A stretch of DNA of 20,692 nt from NCBI GenBank assembly GCA_023262245.1, contig JALRDC010000057.1, positions 1 to 20,692 of the forward strand, in the 5' to 3' direction. Source of the DNA: Flavobacteriaceae bacterium. Lineage in GTDB: Bacteria; Bacteroidota; Bacteroidia; Flavobacteriales; Flavobacteriaceae. A program made the position numbers and the translations under genes. The notes under the pieces are model-generated. The model saw only the letters and a list, made by a program, of their open reading frames with translations. It was not told where the DNA came from and ran no database searches. Every line of letters begins with the position of its first letter. Positions within the stretch are counted from its first letter, which is position 1. Shown piece by piece: positions 7,266 through 15,245 of the stretch.

Positions 7266-8669
7266 TCAGGAATTGGATGCTTTGAGATTTAGGTTCTTTT
7301 CAGTTTGTTTTTGCAAAGGTATTAACTTAATATATTTTTTTCGCGAAAGAAAGCTATGAATTAACTTTTGCGAATCTGGATTGTCATGGATTGGGACTAG
7401 TCGGGATAAAATTTGCTTTTGATTTTTAATTTGATGATTTAGCTCAAAATAGCCATAACCTTGAAATACAGCATCTTTAATATAGACAAATGCTGATTCT
7501 CCATTCTTTCTTCCTTTTTCGATCAATAAAAAACTTGGATGGGGGTAAGAGAATGAATCAATTATATTTTGAATTTTTTGATTATAAGCCTGTGGCGATT
7601 CCTTTCCCATGCAGGCACCATCGCATTTTTTTAAATCGTAATTAAAGCAAGCTTTTTCAGTATGCATTAAGCTCGTTTTTTGCATGCAGATACCAAACTT
7701 ATCCATCCAACGGAAAAGAGCTGCTTTAGCAGCCTTTTTGTTTTTGTATACATTTAGGTAGGTATGCTCCGATTGAATCTGTTCTACGATCAGCTTGTGA
7801 TAGGTTTGTCCAAAGTCTATTCTAATACCCATTGGGAATAAACGATACTTCATCGCTCTATTAAAAACGGGGGTATTGACTTTTATTTCATTTTGTTCTT
7901 TTAAAAGGGTTACCAGCTCCCCACCAGTTAAAGCGTAGGTAATGTGATGGACCTCTCTTTGAATAGCAAGGGCTTTTTTCTGAACCCCTGTTAGATGACT
8001 TAAAACTCTTTTTTTGATATTGTTACTCTTTCCAATGTAGATGATCTCGTTTTTTACATTATGTATGTAATAAACACCCATTTCTGAGGGAAGCGGGTCG
8101 ATTATACTTAAATACTTTCTTGGAGCTTTATTTGGGTTTAAGGACAGGGTGTGCTTTTTTAAAATTTTTTTTTGCGCATCCTTTTCTATTAAGAGTTCAA
8201 AAAGCTTTAGCGTTACTTTTGCGTCACCATGGGCTCGGTGTTGATCTGAAAAGGGGATGCCTAGATTTCGAATTAATTTTCCCAAATTGTAGGAAGGTTG
8301 CTCGGGAAGCAAGGCTTGAGATAAATTTACAGTACACAATGTCTTTCGTTCAAAAGGAAAGCCCAATCTTCTAAATTCTGTTTGTAAGATACGGTAGTCA
8401 AAAGCAGCGTTGTGGGCAACTAGCACACAGTTTTCGGTTATTTCTACAATACGTTTTGCTACTTCAAAAAACTTGGGAGCATTTTGAAGCATTTTTTCAT
8501 TAATCCCGGTAAGTTTTACCACAAAGGGTTGAATTGCTCTCTGAGGGTTGATCAAGCTGCTAAATTGATCGGTAACTTTTTCTCCGTTGTAACGATAAAT
8601 AGCAATCTCTGTGATTCCTTCTTCATCATAATTCCCTCCTGTGGTTTCAATATCAAGGATAGCGTACAT
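7266..8669 (-). CDS. DEDDh exonuclease fused to GIY-YIG/UvrC-like endonuclease
   Basis: A 467-residue composite nuclease. Residues 1-165 are a DnaQ-like 3'-5' exonuclease: Exo I DIET (Asp6, Glu8), Exo II AHNAAFD (Asp91), Exo III HRAHGD (His147, Asp149), so the DEDDh set is complete. From about 196 comes a GIY-YIG domain: GVYYI, then YIGKS at 211-215, Arg221 and a Glu in LLKEQNE near 258. Beyond it, four cysteines (328, 341, 349, 353) in a C-x12-C-x7-C-x3-C arrangement, with CFNYDLKKCDGAC, resemble the UvrC region that holds an iron-sulfur cluster. A repair or DNA-processing role is inferred. I use ATG 8669 rather than TTG 8675 because it gives MYAILDIETTGG directly and sits 2 bp after the yggS stop; the gene is thus coupled to yggS. 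Confidence 0.9.
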   Translation of the reverse strand: MYAILDIETTGGNYDEEGITEIAIYRYNGEKVTDQFSSLINPQRAIQPFVVKLTGINEKMLQNAPKFFEVAKRIVEITENCVLVAHNAAFDYRILQTEFRRLGFPFERKTLCTVNLSQALLPEQPSYNLGKLIRNLGIPFSDQHRAHGDAKVTLKLFELLIEKDAQKKILKKHTLSLNPNKAPRKYLSIIDPLPSEMGVYYIHNVKNEIIYIGKSNNIKKRVLSHLTGVQKKALAIQREVHHITYALTGGELVTLLKEQNEIKVNTPVFNRAMKYRLFPMGIRIDFGQTYHKLIVEQIQSEHTYLNVYKNKKAAKAALFRWMDKFGICMQKTSLMHTEKACFNYDLKKCDGACMGKESPQAYNQKIQNIIDSFSYPHPSFLLIEKGRKNGESAFVYIKDAVFQGYGYFELNHQIKNQKQILSRLVPIHDNPDSQKLIHSFLSRKKYIKLIPLQKQTEKNLNLKASNS

Positions 8670-8671
8670 GC

Positions 8672-9310
8672 TCAATAATTGCGTTCTCCAAAAATTTTAC
8701 TTCCTACACGTATCATGGTAGCGCCTTCTTCTAGAGCAATTGGGAAGTCTCCACTCATTCCCATAGATAAGATTTCCAAATCTTTATGTCTTTTAAAACA
8801 CGCAGCAAGTTGTTTAAATTCTTTTCGAATTTGATCGTTATTTGTTGTGAAGGTTGCCATCCCCATAAGTCCTTTAATAATTACGTTTGGGAAATTTTTA
8901 GAGGCTTCCAAGAGGCTTTCCAATTCGGATTCGGGCAGTCCAAATTTAGTTTCTTCCTCGGCGATACGTATTTGAATTAAACATTCTATCACCCGGTTAT
9001 TCTTGAGGGCTTGTTTTTGTATTTCTTTAAGTAATTTAAGGCTGTCCACGGCATGAACGGTGTGTACAAATGGAGCCATGTATTTTACCTTATTGGTTTG
9101 AACATGTCCTATCATGTGCCAACGTATGTCTTTGGGGAGTTGCTCCCATTTAGAGGCCATTTCTTGGATTTTGTTTTCGCCAAAATCGCGTTGTCCAGCA
9201 TTATATGCTTCCAACAAATCATTTTCAGGTTTGGTTTTAGAAACGGCTACCAAAGTAATATTTGGGGAAATGTTGGAAAGTAGTTTGTTTAGGTTTTCTT
9301 TTATACCCAT
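8672..9310 (-). CDS. yggS: YggS-family pyridoxal phosphate homeostasis protein (PLPBP)
   Basis: A 212-residue single-domain, TIM-barrel PLP-binding protein of the PLPHP/YggS family, which keeps vitamin B6 and amino/keto acid pools balanced rather than catalysing a known reaction. Seen: VSKTKP with the PLP lysine at 25, FGENKIQEM at 43-51, WHMIGHVQTNKV at 64-75, LMGMATF at 148-154, SMGMSGDFPIAL at 182-193 and RVGSKIFGER at 201-210, all in family order. A TTG three codons earlier is possible, but ATG 9310 gives the family-like MGIKENL start. The first gene of the run yggS-nuclease-channel-miaA, with a TATTTTTG box just upstream (9317-9324). Confidence 0.95.
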   Translation of the reverse strand: MGIKENLNKLLSNISPNITLVAVSKTKPENDLLEAYNAGQRDFGENKIQEMASKWEQLPKDIRWHMIGHVQTNKVKYMAPFVHTVHAVDSLKLLKEIQKQALKNNRVIECLIQIRIAEEETKFGLPESELESLLEASKNFPNVIIKGLMGMATFTTNNDQIRKEFKQLAACFKRHKDLEILSMGMSGDFPIALEEGATMIRVGSKIFGERNY

Positions 9311-9316
9311 AGACTG

Positions 9317-9324
9317 CAAAAATA
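9317..9324 (-). promoter_or_regulatory. Candidate -7 promoter element for the yggS run
   Basis: Minus-strand TATTTTTG, a match to TAnnTTTG, ending 6 bp before the yggS ATG. If it is the promoter, the mRNA would be nearly leaderless, or start within the alternative TTG start codon region. It lies between the ompA terminator (9376-9404) and yggS, where a new transcript is expected to begin, which favours the call. No clear -33 TTG at standard distance. Confidence 0.4.
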
Positions 9325-9373
9325 CATCATTGCAAATAAATTTTCACTTTTGTACAGAGGATAAATTATGATG

Positions 9374-9404
9374 AAAATAAAAAGGGCTGCATAGAGCAGC
9401 CCTT
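9374..9404 (-). terminator. Rho-independent terminator after the OmpA-family lipoprotein gene
   Basis: Perfect 9-bp inverted repeat AAGGGCTGC / GCAGCCCTT (9382-9390 and 9396-9404) with a 5-nt loop. On the minus strand the GC-rich stem is followed by TTT-A-TTTT, a good U-tract. It begins 21 bp after the ompA-like stop and ahead of the yggS promoter candidate, so it separates the two minus-strand units. Confidence 0.88.
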
Positions 9405-9425
9405 ATATACTTCTTAGAATTAAGC

Positions 9426-10277
9426 TTAGTTTGCGGCTTGCATTCCTTTTTCTATAAGATCATAAAACTGATCTAATTTCGGAAGAACAACGATACGAGT
9501 TCTTCTGTTTTTAGCACGATTCGCTGCAGTATCATTATCCGCAATAGGGATATAGAAACTACGTCCTGCTGCTGTCATTCTTGCTGGTGCAACACCAAAG
9601 TCATTTTCTAAGATACGCACGACAGCCGTTGCACGTTTAACAGAAAGATCCCAGTTATCTAAAATGCCTTCAGATTTGATCGGCACATTATCTGTGTGTC
9701 CCTCTACCATAAACTCAAGTTCTGGTTTGTCATTAACTACTTTGGCAACCTTTCCTAACACTTCTTTAGCGCGTTGGGTGACAGTATAGCTTCCGCTTCT
9801 AAACAAGAGTTTGTCAGAAATAGAAACGTACACAACACCTTTTTCAACATTGATTTCTATGTCTTCGTCGCTCATGTTCCCTAAAACACCTTTAAGGCTA
9901 GTAACAAGCGCTAGTGTTACAGAGTCTTTCTTAGTTACAGCATCTTGCATTCGTTGAATACGAATATCTTTCTCTTTCATACTTTCAAGAGACATTTCAA
10001 GATTTTCTGCTCCTTTTTGAGAGAGCGTAGTAAGATTTCCAATGTTGTTTATTAAATCTTGATTATTTGCTTTTAAGAATTTATTTTGCTCGGTTAGAGT
10101 GGCTAGTTGAGCCAGAGCAGCTTCTTTTTCTTCATTACAGCTATTCAATTGAACTGTTGTAGAATCTAATAAATTTTTTGTGTTTTGTTGTAATTCTTCT
10201 AGTTCAGTGAATTTTTTTTGAGATACACAAGAGGATAGAAGCACTCCGGATACCATTAAAGCTATTGCTTTTTTCAT
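9426..10277 (-). CDS. OmpA-family peptidoglycan-associated lipoprotein with coiled coil
   Basis: A 283-residue envelope protein. ATG 10277 is chosen over an earlier in-frame start because it gives MKKAIALMVSGVLLSSC, a clean lipoprotein signal with the lipid-bearing Cys17. Residues about 20-115 are Glu/Gln/Leu/Asn-rich and predicted coiled coil by eye. The C-terminal OmpA/MotB domain (about 140-265) has EGHTDNVP at 192-199, NWDLSVKRA at 208-216 and NRAKNRRTRI at 253-262, the region that binds diaminopimelate-containing peptidoglycan. It probably tethers the outer membrane to the wall from the periplasmic side. It lies 48 bp after the glycosyltransferase and is followed by a strong terminator; a near-consensus -7 box (TTAATTTG, 10308-10315 on the minus strand) hints at an own promoter. 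Confidence 0.93.
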   Translation of the reverse strand: MKKAIALMVSGVLLSSCVSQKKFTELEELQQNTKNLLDSTTVQLNSCNEEKEAALAQLATLTEQNKFLKANNQDLINNIGNLTTLSQKGAENLEMSLESMKEKDIRIQRMQDAVTKKDSVTLALVTSLKGVLGNMSDEDIEINVEKGVVYVSISDKLLFRSGSYTVTQRAKEVLGKVAKVVNDKPELEFMVEGHTDNVPIKSEGILDNWDLSVKRATAVVRILENDFGVAPARMTAAGRSFYIPIADNDTAANRAKNRRTRIVVLPKLDQFYDLIEKGMQAAN

Positions 10278-10325
10278 AATGTCTTTAGATTTAGTTTTTA
10301 ATTTGTGCAAATTAATTGATTTTAT

Positions 10326-11330
10326 TTAAATTTTTTTGTCTAAACGGCTGAAAGTTAACACTCTTTTTACGAAATATTGATATAAGATGCTTTTTATTAA
10401 AAAGTAATGGCTTTTTCTGGGGCTTCCCTTGCTTTTTTGTTTCATCGTATGTAGATATTTATAAAACGAAATATGAGCGCGAATTATTGCCCAGGTATAC
10501 CTTGGTTTTAAACTTAATAAATAGGAGAAGCCAATTAGACCGTCTAAAAGTAAGCGAATTAAGAGGATGTAGAGTTGGTTGTTTTTGGGCAAATTCTTAA
10601 CCAACATAAATAATGAATTTCTGTGATTAAGATATACTTTCATTGAGGAGGGAGCTAAAGTACCACCTCCTACATGGTACACTTTCACACTCCCAACAGC
10701 CTTCACCTGATAACCAAGATTGAAGGCACGCCAGCATAAGTCGATCTCTTCTTGATGAGCAAAGAAAGTAGCATCAAACCCTCCTAGTTTCCAAAAAATA
10801 TCATTTCGAATTAAAAAACAAGCACCACTCGCCCAAAACACCTCCTGTGTTTGATCGTACTGTCCCTGATCTTCCTCTATAGTGCGAAGAATTCTTCCTC
10901 TACAAAAAGGGAAGCCAAAGCGGTCAAGATAGCCCCCCGCAGCTCCCGCGTACTCAAAATGACTGGTTTTGTTTTGATCCAATATATGCGGTTGTAGGAT
11001 GGCCGTATTGTTTTGAGACTCAAATTCCTTTAAAAGGGGAGGGAGCCAATTTTTAGAAACTCGAAGGTCGGTGTTGAGAAGTGCGTAATAAGGATTTTTT
11101 ATTTGTTTTAGCCCTGCATTATAACCTCCCGCATAGCCTAAATTTTCTTTTAACTCAATGCACTGAAGTTGAGGATATTGGGATTTAAACCAAGCCACGG
11201 ATTCGTCTTTAGAAAAGTTGTCAATTAGAACTACATCCGCTTCAGGACTGTTTTTTACGATTTCTCCTAAAAATTTTTTTAACCAATGAAGGCCATTGTA
11301 ATTGAGCAGAACTACAGCTACTGACTTCAT
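10326..11330 (-). CDS. GT2-family glycosyltransferase
   Basis: A 334-residue glycosyltransferase with the GT-A fold, family 2, of the type annotated as rhamnosyl- or dTDP-sugar transferase. Seen: VVLLNYNG at 6-13, VVLIDNFSKD at 33-42, GYAGGYNAG at 65-73, the NTD stand-in for a DXD metal motif at 86-88, GACFLIR at 169-175, and AHQEEIDLCWR at 191-201 with the likely catalytic acid (ED-like), then HVGGGT at 219-224. A hydrophobic stretch near 252-274 followed by basic residues suggests binding to the inner face of the membrane. It should add a sugar to a lipid-linked or surface glycan; donor and acceptor cannot be told. ATG 11330 overlaps the stop of the HsdR-N-like gene (ATGA), so the two are translationally coupled. 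Confidence 0.9.
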   Translation of the reverse strand: MKSVAVVLLNYNGLHWLKKFLGEIVKNSPEADVVLIDNFSKDESVAWFKSQYPQLQCIELKENLGYAGGYNAGLKQIKNPYYALLNTDLRVSKNWLPPLLKEFESQNNTAILQPHILDQNKTSHFEYAGAAGGYLDRFGFPFCRGRILRTIEEDQGQYDQTQEVFWASGACFLIRNDIFWKLGGFDATFFAHQEEIDLCWRAFNLGYQVKAVGSVKVYHVGGGTLAPSSMKVYLNHRNSLFMLVKNLPKNNQLYILLIRLLLDGLIGFSYLLSLKPRYTWAIIRAHISFYKYLHTMKQKSKGSPRKSHYFLIKSILYQYFVKRVLTFSRLDKKI

Positions 11331-11779
11331 AAAGTTTTATTATAAGCGGGGAGACCTTTAATAAACACAAGTTGGTTTTCCTCTGGATTCATTTTACAAA
11401 AATAGTGATTCAGTCCATTGCTCACCATCAAATAAGGGCATTTCAACACTAAATTATATCGGGTAATTTGATCAAAGCTTTTTTGATCTAAAGTAACACT
11501 AGGGGCTTTGCATTCAACTAAAATATGGGGTTTCATTGCCGCGTCAACTACTGCTAGGTCAAAACGCTTTCTTGTGTTGTAGATCTTCAATTCTTGTTCT
11601 ATACGCATCCACGAAGCGGGATATCCCAGGGTCTCAATGAGATAATGAACACAATGTACTCGAACCCATTCTTCTGGGGTGCATAGGAGCCATTTTTTAC
11701 GGACACGATCAAAGATATAGGGTTTATTTTCCCTATTTTTGAGTAACAATTTATAGTTTGGAAAATTCAATTTCTCCAT
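11327..11779 (-). CDS. HsdR N-terminal-like PD-(D/E)XK nuclease-fold protein
   Basis: A stand-alone 150-residue protein similar to the N-terminal nuclease domain of type I restriction HsdR subunits. Seen: IFDRVRKKW at 22-30, TPEEWVRVHCVHYL at 34-47, and the PD-(D/E)XK core with RFDLAV (Asp74), then VECKAP with Glu89 and Lys91, followed by FDQITRYN at 102-109 and YLMVSNG at 116-122. No helicase, methylase or specificity gene lies nearby, so it is not a restriction system; it may cut or bind DNA in some housekeeping role, but this is unknown. I choose ATG 11779, giving MEKLNFPNY, over a TTG at 11812 that would run into the holA start. It is divergent from holA over a 27-bp gap and coupled by ATGA to the glycosyltransferase gene. 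Confidence 0.85.
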   Translation of the reverse strand: MEKLNFPNYKLLLKNRENKPYIFDRVRKKWLLCTPEEWVRVHCVHYLIETLGYPASWMRIEQELKIYNTRKRFDLAVVDAAMKPHILVECKAPSVTLDQKSFDQITRYNLVLKCPYLMVSNGLNHYFCKMNPEENQLVFIKGLPAYNKTL

Positions 11780-11806
11780 ATTGTAAAAGTGCAATAAATT
11801 TTTATA

Positions 11807-12802
11807 ATGCAAGCGTTCTTCACGCTACTTTCCAAAATTCAAAAAGAGGAGGTTGCTCCCTTTTATTTGCTGTCTGGTAATGAGCCATTTTATATTGATG
11901 CGGTAGTAAATGCCATTGAAAATAAGCTTGTTGATGATACTGCGAGGGACTTTGATTTTTCACAGTTTTATGGTAAAGAAGCGCTCGCATCTGAAATTAT
12001 TGAAACCGCCAAGCGCTACCCCATGTTGTCAAAATACAATGTTGTAATTATTAAAGAAGCTCAGTTTATGAATGCTTCAGAATATGACTATTTGGCTGCT
12101 TATGCAGCTCAGCCAATGCCCCAAACGGTTGTTGTGTTTTGTTATAAAAACAAAGAGTTTGATAAGAGAAAAAAATTATATAAAGCAGTTGAAAAAACAG
12201 GGGAAATCCTAACAGTAAAACCCCTTTATGAAAATCAATTGATGCCCTGGATTCAAGAACGCGCAAAAAATCTCAAACTGGAGATTGTGCCTGAAGCTAC
12301 TGCCTTGTTGGCTTCCTACATCGGCGCTAATTTATCTCGTTTAGACAGTGAATTAAAAAAGTTGAAAATTGCTTTGAATCAAGGTGAAACGGTTAATTTG
12401 GAGCATATTGAGAAATATGTTGGAGTGAGTAAAGCCTTTAATAGTTTTGAATTGCAAAAAGCCATTGGCTTAGGACAGTTTGCAAAAGCATTTCAAATTA
12501 TTCAATACCTCAACAGAAACCCCAAAGAGCATCCTTTGGTAGTAACGCTGGCAACACTTCATAATTATTATCAAAAATTACTTCTTATTAAGGGGGTGGG
12601 AAACAACCCTAAACAGTTAGGGATTAGTCCCTATTTTTTTAAGGAATATCAAACTGCCGCAAGTCGTTTTACTATGAGACAACTTACTTTGGGAATGGAG
12701 CACATACTAGATGCCGATTTAAAAAGCAAAGGGATCCTTTCGGGTAAGCAAAGTGCACAAGAAATAATGGAAGAATTACTCCTTAAGTTATTCTCGCTTT
12801 AA
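11807..12802 (+). CDS. holA: DNA polymerase III subunit delta
   Basis: A 331-residue HolA-family protein, the subunit of the clamp loader that opens the beta sliding clamp. Seen: PFYLLSGNEPFYID at 18-31 (degenerate P-loop region), the beta-binding area with RYPMLSKYNVVIIKEAQ at 70-86, then SYIGANLSRLDSELKKLKIA, the middle domain with conserved Asn-Leu-Ser-Arg-Leu-Glu/Asp-type residues, and a C-terminal helical collar domain. Length and order fit the Bacteroidota delta subunit. The ATG at 11807 is the first in frame and gives a full-length N-terminus. The gene is head-to-head with the HsdR-N-like gene and ends 9 bp before the convergent E1 stop. Confidence 0.94.
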   Translation: MQAFFTLLSKIQKEEVAPFYLLSGNEPFYIDAVVNAIENKLVDDTARDFDFSQFYGKEALASEIIETAKRYPMLSKYNVVIIKEAQFMNASEYDYLAAYAAQPMPQTVVVFCYKNKEFDKRKKLYKAVEKTGEILTVKPLYENQLMPWIQERAKNLKLEIVPEATALLASYIGANLSRLDSELKKLKIALNQGETVNLEHIEKYVGVSKAFNSFELQKAIGLGQFAKAFQIIQYLNRNPKEHPLVVTLATLHNYYQKLLLIKGVGNNPKQLGISPYFFKEYQTAASRFTMRQLTLGMEHILDADLKSKGILSGKQSAQEIMEELLLKLFSL

Positions 12803-12819
12803 GAATGATTTTTAAAGCG
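12795..12819. other. 8-bp inverted repeat spanning both convergent stop codons
   Basis: CGCTTTAA (12795-12802) and TTAAAGCG (12812-12819) pair perfectly around a 9-nt loop. Each arm is the end of a gene, since holA and the E1 gene both end in CG-CTT-TAA. The hairpin could form in either transcript, so it may slow or stop both polymerases, but neither direction has a U-run, and the stem is AT-rich. I therefore list it as a structure, not as a proven terminator. Confidence 0.45.
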
Positions 12820-15220
12820 GAAACTCTTTGGGATTTGCTTCGTGCATGATTTCATAAACCGCCTCAAAAATATCATCCTCTGAGGGTTTAGAAAAATAAT
12901 CGCCATCACCACCATAAGCAGGGCGGTGAGCCTTAGCGGATAAGAGTTTTGGAGAAGCATCTAAAAGCTTGAAAATTTGCTGCTTTTCAATCAATTGTTG
13001 AAGAATGTAGGAGCTTGCCCCACCAGGGACGTCTTCATCCACGATCAACAAGCGATTGGTTTTTGCAATACTTTTTTGTATTTCTCCTTTTAAATCAAAA
13101 GGGATGAGGCTTTGAATATCTATAACCTCAATCGAGATTCCTTCTTGTTTCAGGCGTTTGGCTGTTGCTTGAACGATTCTTAATGTAGAGCCATAAGAAA
13201 CTACCGTTAGGTCGTCTCCATGATTCATGATTTCAATTTCTCCTAAAGGAACGGTAAATTCACCCAAGTTGACAGGAAGGTTTTCTTTAAGTCGGTATCC
13301 GTTTAATGATTCTACTACTACGGCAGGCTGATCAATCTGTAATAGGGTGTTATAAAATCCAGCTGCTTGGGTCATGTTTCTAGGAGTAAGTATGTGCATT
13401 CCTCTTAGCAAATGAATCATTCCTCCCATAGGAGAACCAGAATGCCAGATTCCTTCTAGGCGATGACCTCGAGTTCGTATAATTAAAGGCGCAATTTGCT
13501 GACCTAAAGTACGGTAGCTCATGGAGGATAAATCATCACTCAATATTTGAAGACAATATAAAATATAGTCCAAATACTGAATTTCAGCTATTGGGCGTAG
13601 CCCTCTTAAAGCGAGACCAATTCCTTGACCTGCAATGGTTGCTTCTCGTATTCCTGTATCCGAAATTCTTACATCCCCAAACTTTTTTTGTAAGCCCTCC
13701 ATTCCTTGATTCACATCTCCTATCTTACCCACATCTTCCCCGAAAGCAAGTAAATGGTCGTACTTTTTGAATAAGGCTTCAAAATTATCTCGAATGATAA
13801 TGCGTCCGTCCACTAAAGTGTCTTCCTTTTTATATTCTGCAGGGGTGGCCTTAAAAGCAAGCAGGTCTTCTTTGGTAGTGGTATATAACTTGCTTGAAAT
13901 TTTATCTGTCAGATGATAGGACAGCTTTGTGAACCAAGCTTTGTAGTCTTGAACAGTAGCATTTGGGTGGTGCGCAAGGAGTAAATTTAACTTACGTCCT
14001 GCTGAGATTAAATCTTTATATCCTAGTTCCTCTGTTTGGTCAAGTTGGTTAAAGATTATTTGTACTTTAGGATCGTTATGGGTCTGCTTTTTTAGCTGTT
14101 CTTCAAAACTGAGTAGATGTGCTTTTTGTTCTAAAATAGGTGCTTGGTAGGCGTTCCATGCTTCTCTTCTCGCACTGCGAACTTCACTAATTGCATTTTT
14201 TTCAATTTGTTCTAATGCTTCTTCACTTGCCAATCCTTCTTTGAGGATCCACTCCCTCATTTTTAGATTACAGTCGTATTCTTTTTCCCAGTCTAAACGT
14301 GCTTTTGACTTGTATCGTTCATGAGACCCTGAAGAAGAGTGTCCCAGGGGTTGTGTGAGTTCTGTGACATGAATCAATACAGGAACATGCTCTTCACGTG
14401 CAACTTTTGAAGCATACTCGTAGGTTTCGATTAAGGCTAAGTAATCCCAACCTTTTACTTTTAATATTTCAAAACCGTTCTCTGTTTCTGTACGTTGAAA
14501 GCCTTTTAGTGCTTCAGAAATACTGTGCTTGGTAGTTTGTTCTTCATTAGAAACTGAAATTCCGTAACCATCATCCCAAATACTAATAACCATGGGTACC
14601 TGCATGACACCAGCTGCATTAATAGCCTCAAAGAACATGCCCTCAGAAGTACTTGCATTTCCAATTGTGCCCCATGCAATTTCATTTCCATTATCAGAAA
14701 AATTAGCACTGTTTTTAATTTTTAAGTTGCGATAGACTTTGGAGGCTTGAGCCAAGCCTAAAAGTCGTGGCATTTGAGAACCTGTGGGAGAAACGTCTCC
14801 ACTGTGGTTCTTCATGTTCATCAGATTTACCCAGGCTCCTTTTTCATCTCTACTTGGAGTTACAAAATGCCCTCCCATTTGACGACCTCCGGACATGGGT
14901 TCTCTTTGTCGATCTAAATCTGCATAGAGAGCAGAAAAGATATTGGAAACACTCAAAAGCCCTTGGGCCATTAATAAAGTCTGATCTCGGTAATACCCTG
15001 ATCTAAAATCTCCATTTCTAAAAAAATGATTTAAAGCCAGTTGGGGTACTTCTTTCCCATCCCCAAAGATTCCGAATTTACCTTTTCCAGAAAAAACTTC
15101 TCGTCTTCCTAAAATACTGCATTCTCTACTGGTAACTGCAATTTTGTAGTCTTTAAGAACTTGTTTTTTAAATGCTTCAAAAGAAATCTTTATATCGTCT
15201 GCTTGGTTTCTAACTTTCAT
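12812..15220 (-). CDS. 2-oxoacid dehydrogenase E1 component, fused alpha and beta subunits
   Basis: An 802-residue thiamine-diphosphate enzyme combining E1-alpha (about 1-395) and E1-beta (about 470-802) in one chain, joined by a charged helical linker. It decarboxylates a 2-oxoacid and passes the acyl group to an E2 lipoyl protein. Alpha has SGYYRDQ at 74-80, GRQMGGHF near 112-119, the TPP region GTIGNASTSEG near 184-194 with WDDGYGIS at 215-222, and a GHSSSGSHERYK loop at 293-304. Beta has FGEDVGKIGDVNQG near 493-506, DTGIREATIAGQGIGLA near 521-537 and RTRGHR. The relatives are usually called branched-chain (2-oxoisovalerate) or pyruvate dehydrogenase E1; substrate unproven. ATG 15220 is preferred to a TTG 12 bp upstream. 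In the alpha TPP motif the usual metal-binding Asp of GDG is Asn. Confidence 0.92.
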   Translation of the reverse strand: MKVRNQADDIKISFEAFKKQVLKDYKIAVTSRECSILGRREVFSGKGKFGIFGDGKEVPQLALNHFFRNGDFRSGYYRDQTLLMAQGLLSVSNIFSALYADLDRQREPMSGGRQMGGHFVTPSRDEKGAWVNLMNMKNHSGDVSPTGSQMPRLLGLAQASKVYRNLKIKNSANFSDNGNEIAWGTIGNASTSEGMFFEAINAAGVMQVPMVISIWDDGYGISVSNEEQTTKHSISEALKGFQRTETENGFEILKVKGWDYLALIETYEYASKVAREEHVPVLIHVTELTQPLGHSSSGSHERYKSKARLDWEKEYDCNLKMREWILKEGLASEEALEQIEKNAISEVRSARREAWNAYQAPILEQKAHLLSFEEQLKKQTHNDPKVQIIFNQLDQTEELGYKDLISAGRKLNLLLAHHPNATVQDYKAWFTKLSYHLTDKISSKLYTTTKEDLLAFKATPAEYKKEDTLVDGRIIIRDNFEALFKKYDHLLAFGEDVGKIGDVNQGMEGLQKKFGDVRISDTGIREATIAGQGIGLALRGLRPIAEIQYLDYILYCLQILSDDLSSMSYRTLGQQIAPLIIRTRGHRLEGIWHSGSPMGGMIHLLRGMHILTPRNMTQAAGFYNTLLQIDQPAVVVESLNGYRLKENLPVNLGEFTVPLGEIEIMNHGDDLTVVSYGSTLRIVQATAKRLKQEGISIEVIDIQSLIPFDLKGEIQKSIAKTNRLLIVDEDVPGGASSYILQQLIEKQQIFKLLDASPKLLSAKAHRPAYGGDGDYFSKPSEDDIFEAVYEIMHEANPKEFPL

Positions 15221-15237
15221 AAGTGGGCACAAATTTA

Positions 15238-15245
15238 CAAAAATA
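15238..15245 (-). promoter_or_regulatory. Candidate -7 promoter element for the E1 gene
   Basis: Minus-strand TATTTTTG, matching TAnnTTTG, 17 bp before the ATG at 15220. It follows the terminator-like hairpin of the upstream M1-like gene, so a fresh promoter is expected here. The 14-mer around it (15234-15247) is identical to that at the DUF62 promoter. No -33 TTG at normal distance. Confidence 0.45.

Noticed and set aside
8670..8675. TTG at 8675 as the start of the composite nuclease
   Set aside because: It overlaps the yggS stop and adds two residues ahead of the canonical MYAILDIETTGG start at ATG 8669.
10278..10310. Earlier start of the OmpA-family gene at 10310
   Set aside because: It would put 11 charged residues ahead of a clean lipoprotein signal peptide starting at ATG 10277.
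11327..11779. Restriction-modification or anti-phage island around the HsdR-N-like gene
   Set aside because: No methylase, specificity or helicase gene nearby; neighbours are core genes.
11780..11812. TTG at 11812 as the start of the HsdR-N-like gene
   Set aside because: It would overlap the holA start and adds residues not expected in the family; ATG 11779 fits better.
15221..15232. TTG at 15232 as the start of the E1 gene
   Set aside because: ATG 15220 is a stronger codon and gives the expected N-terminus.
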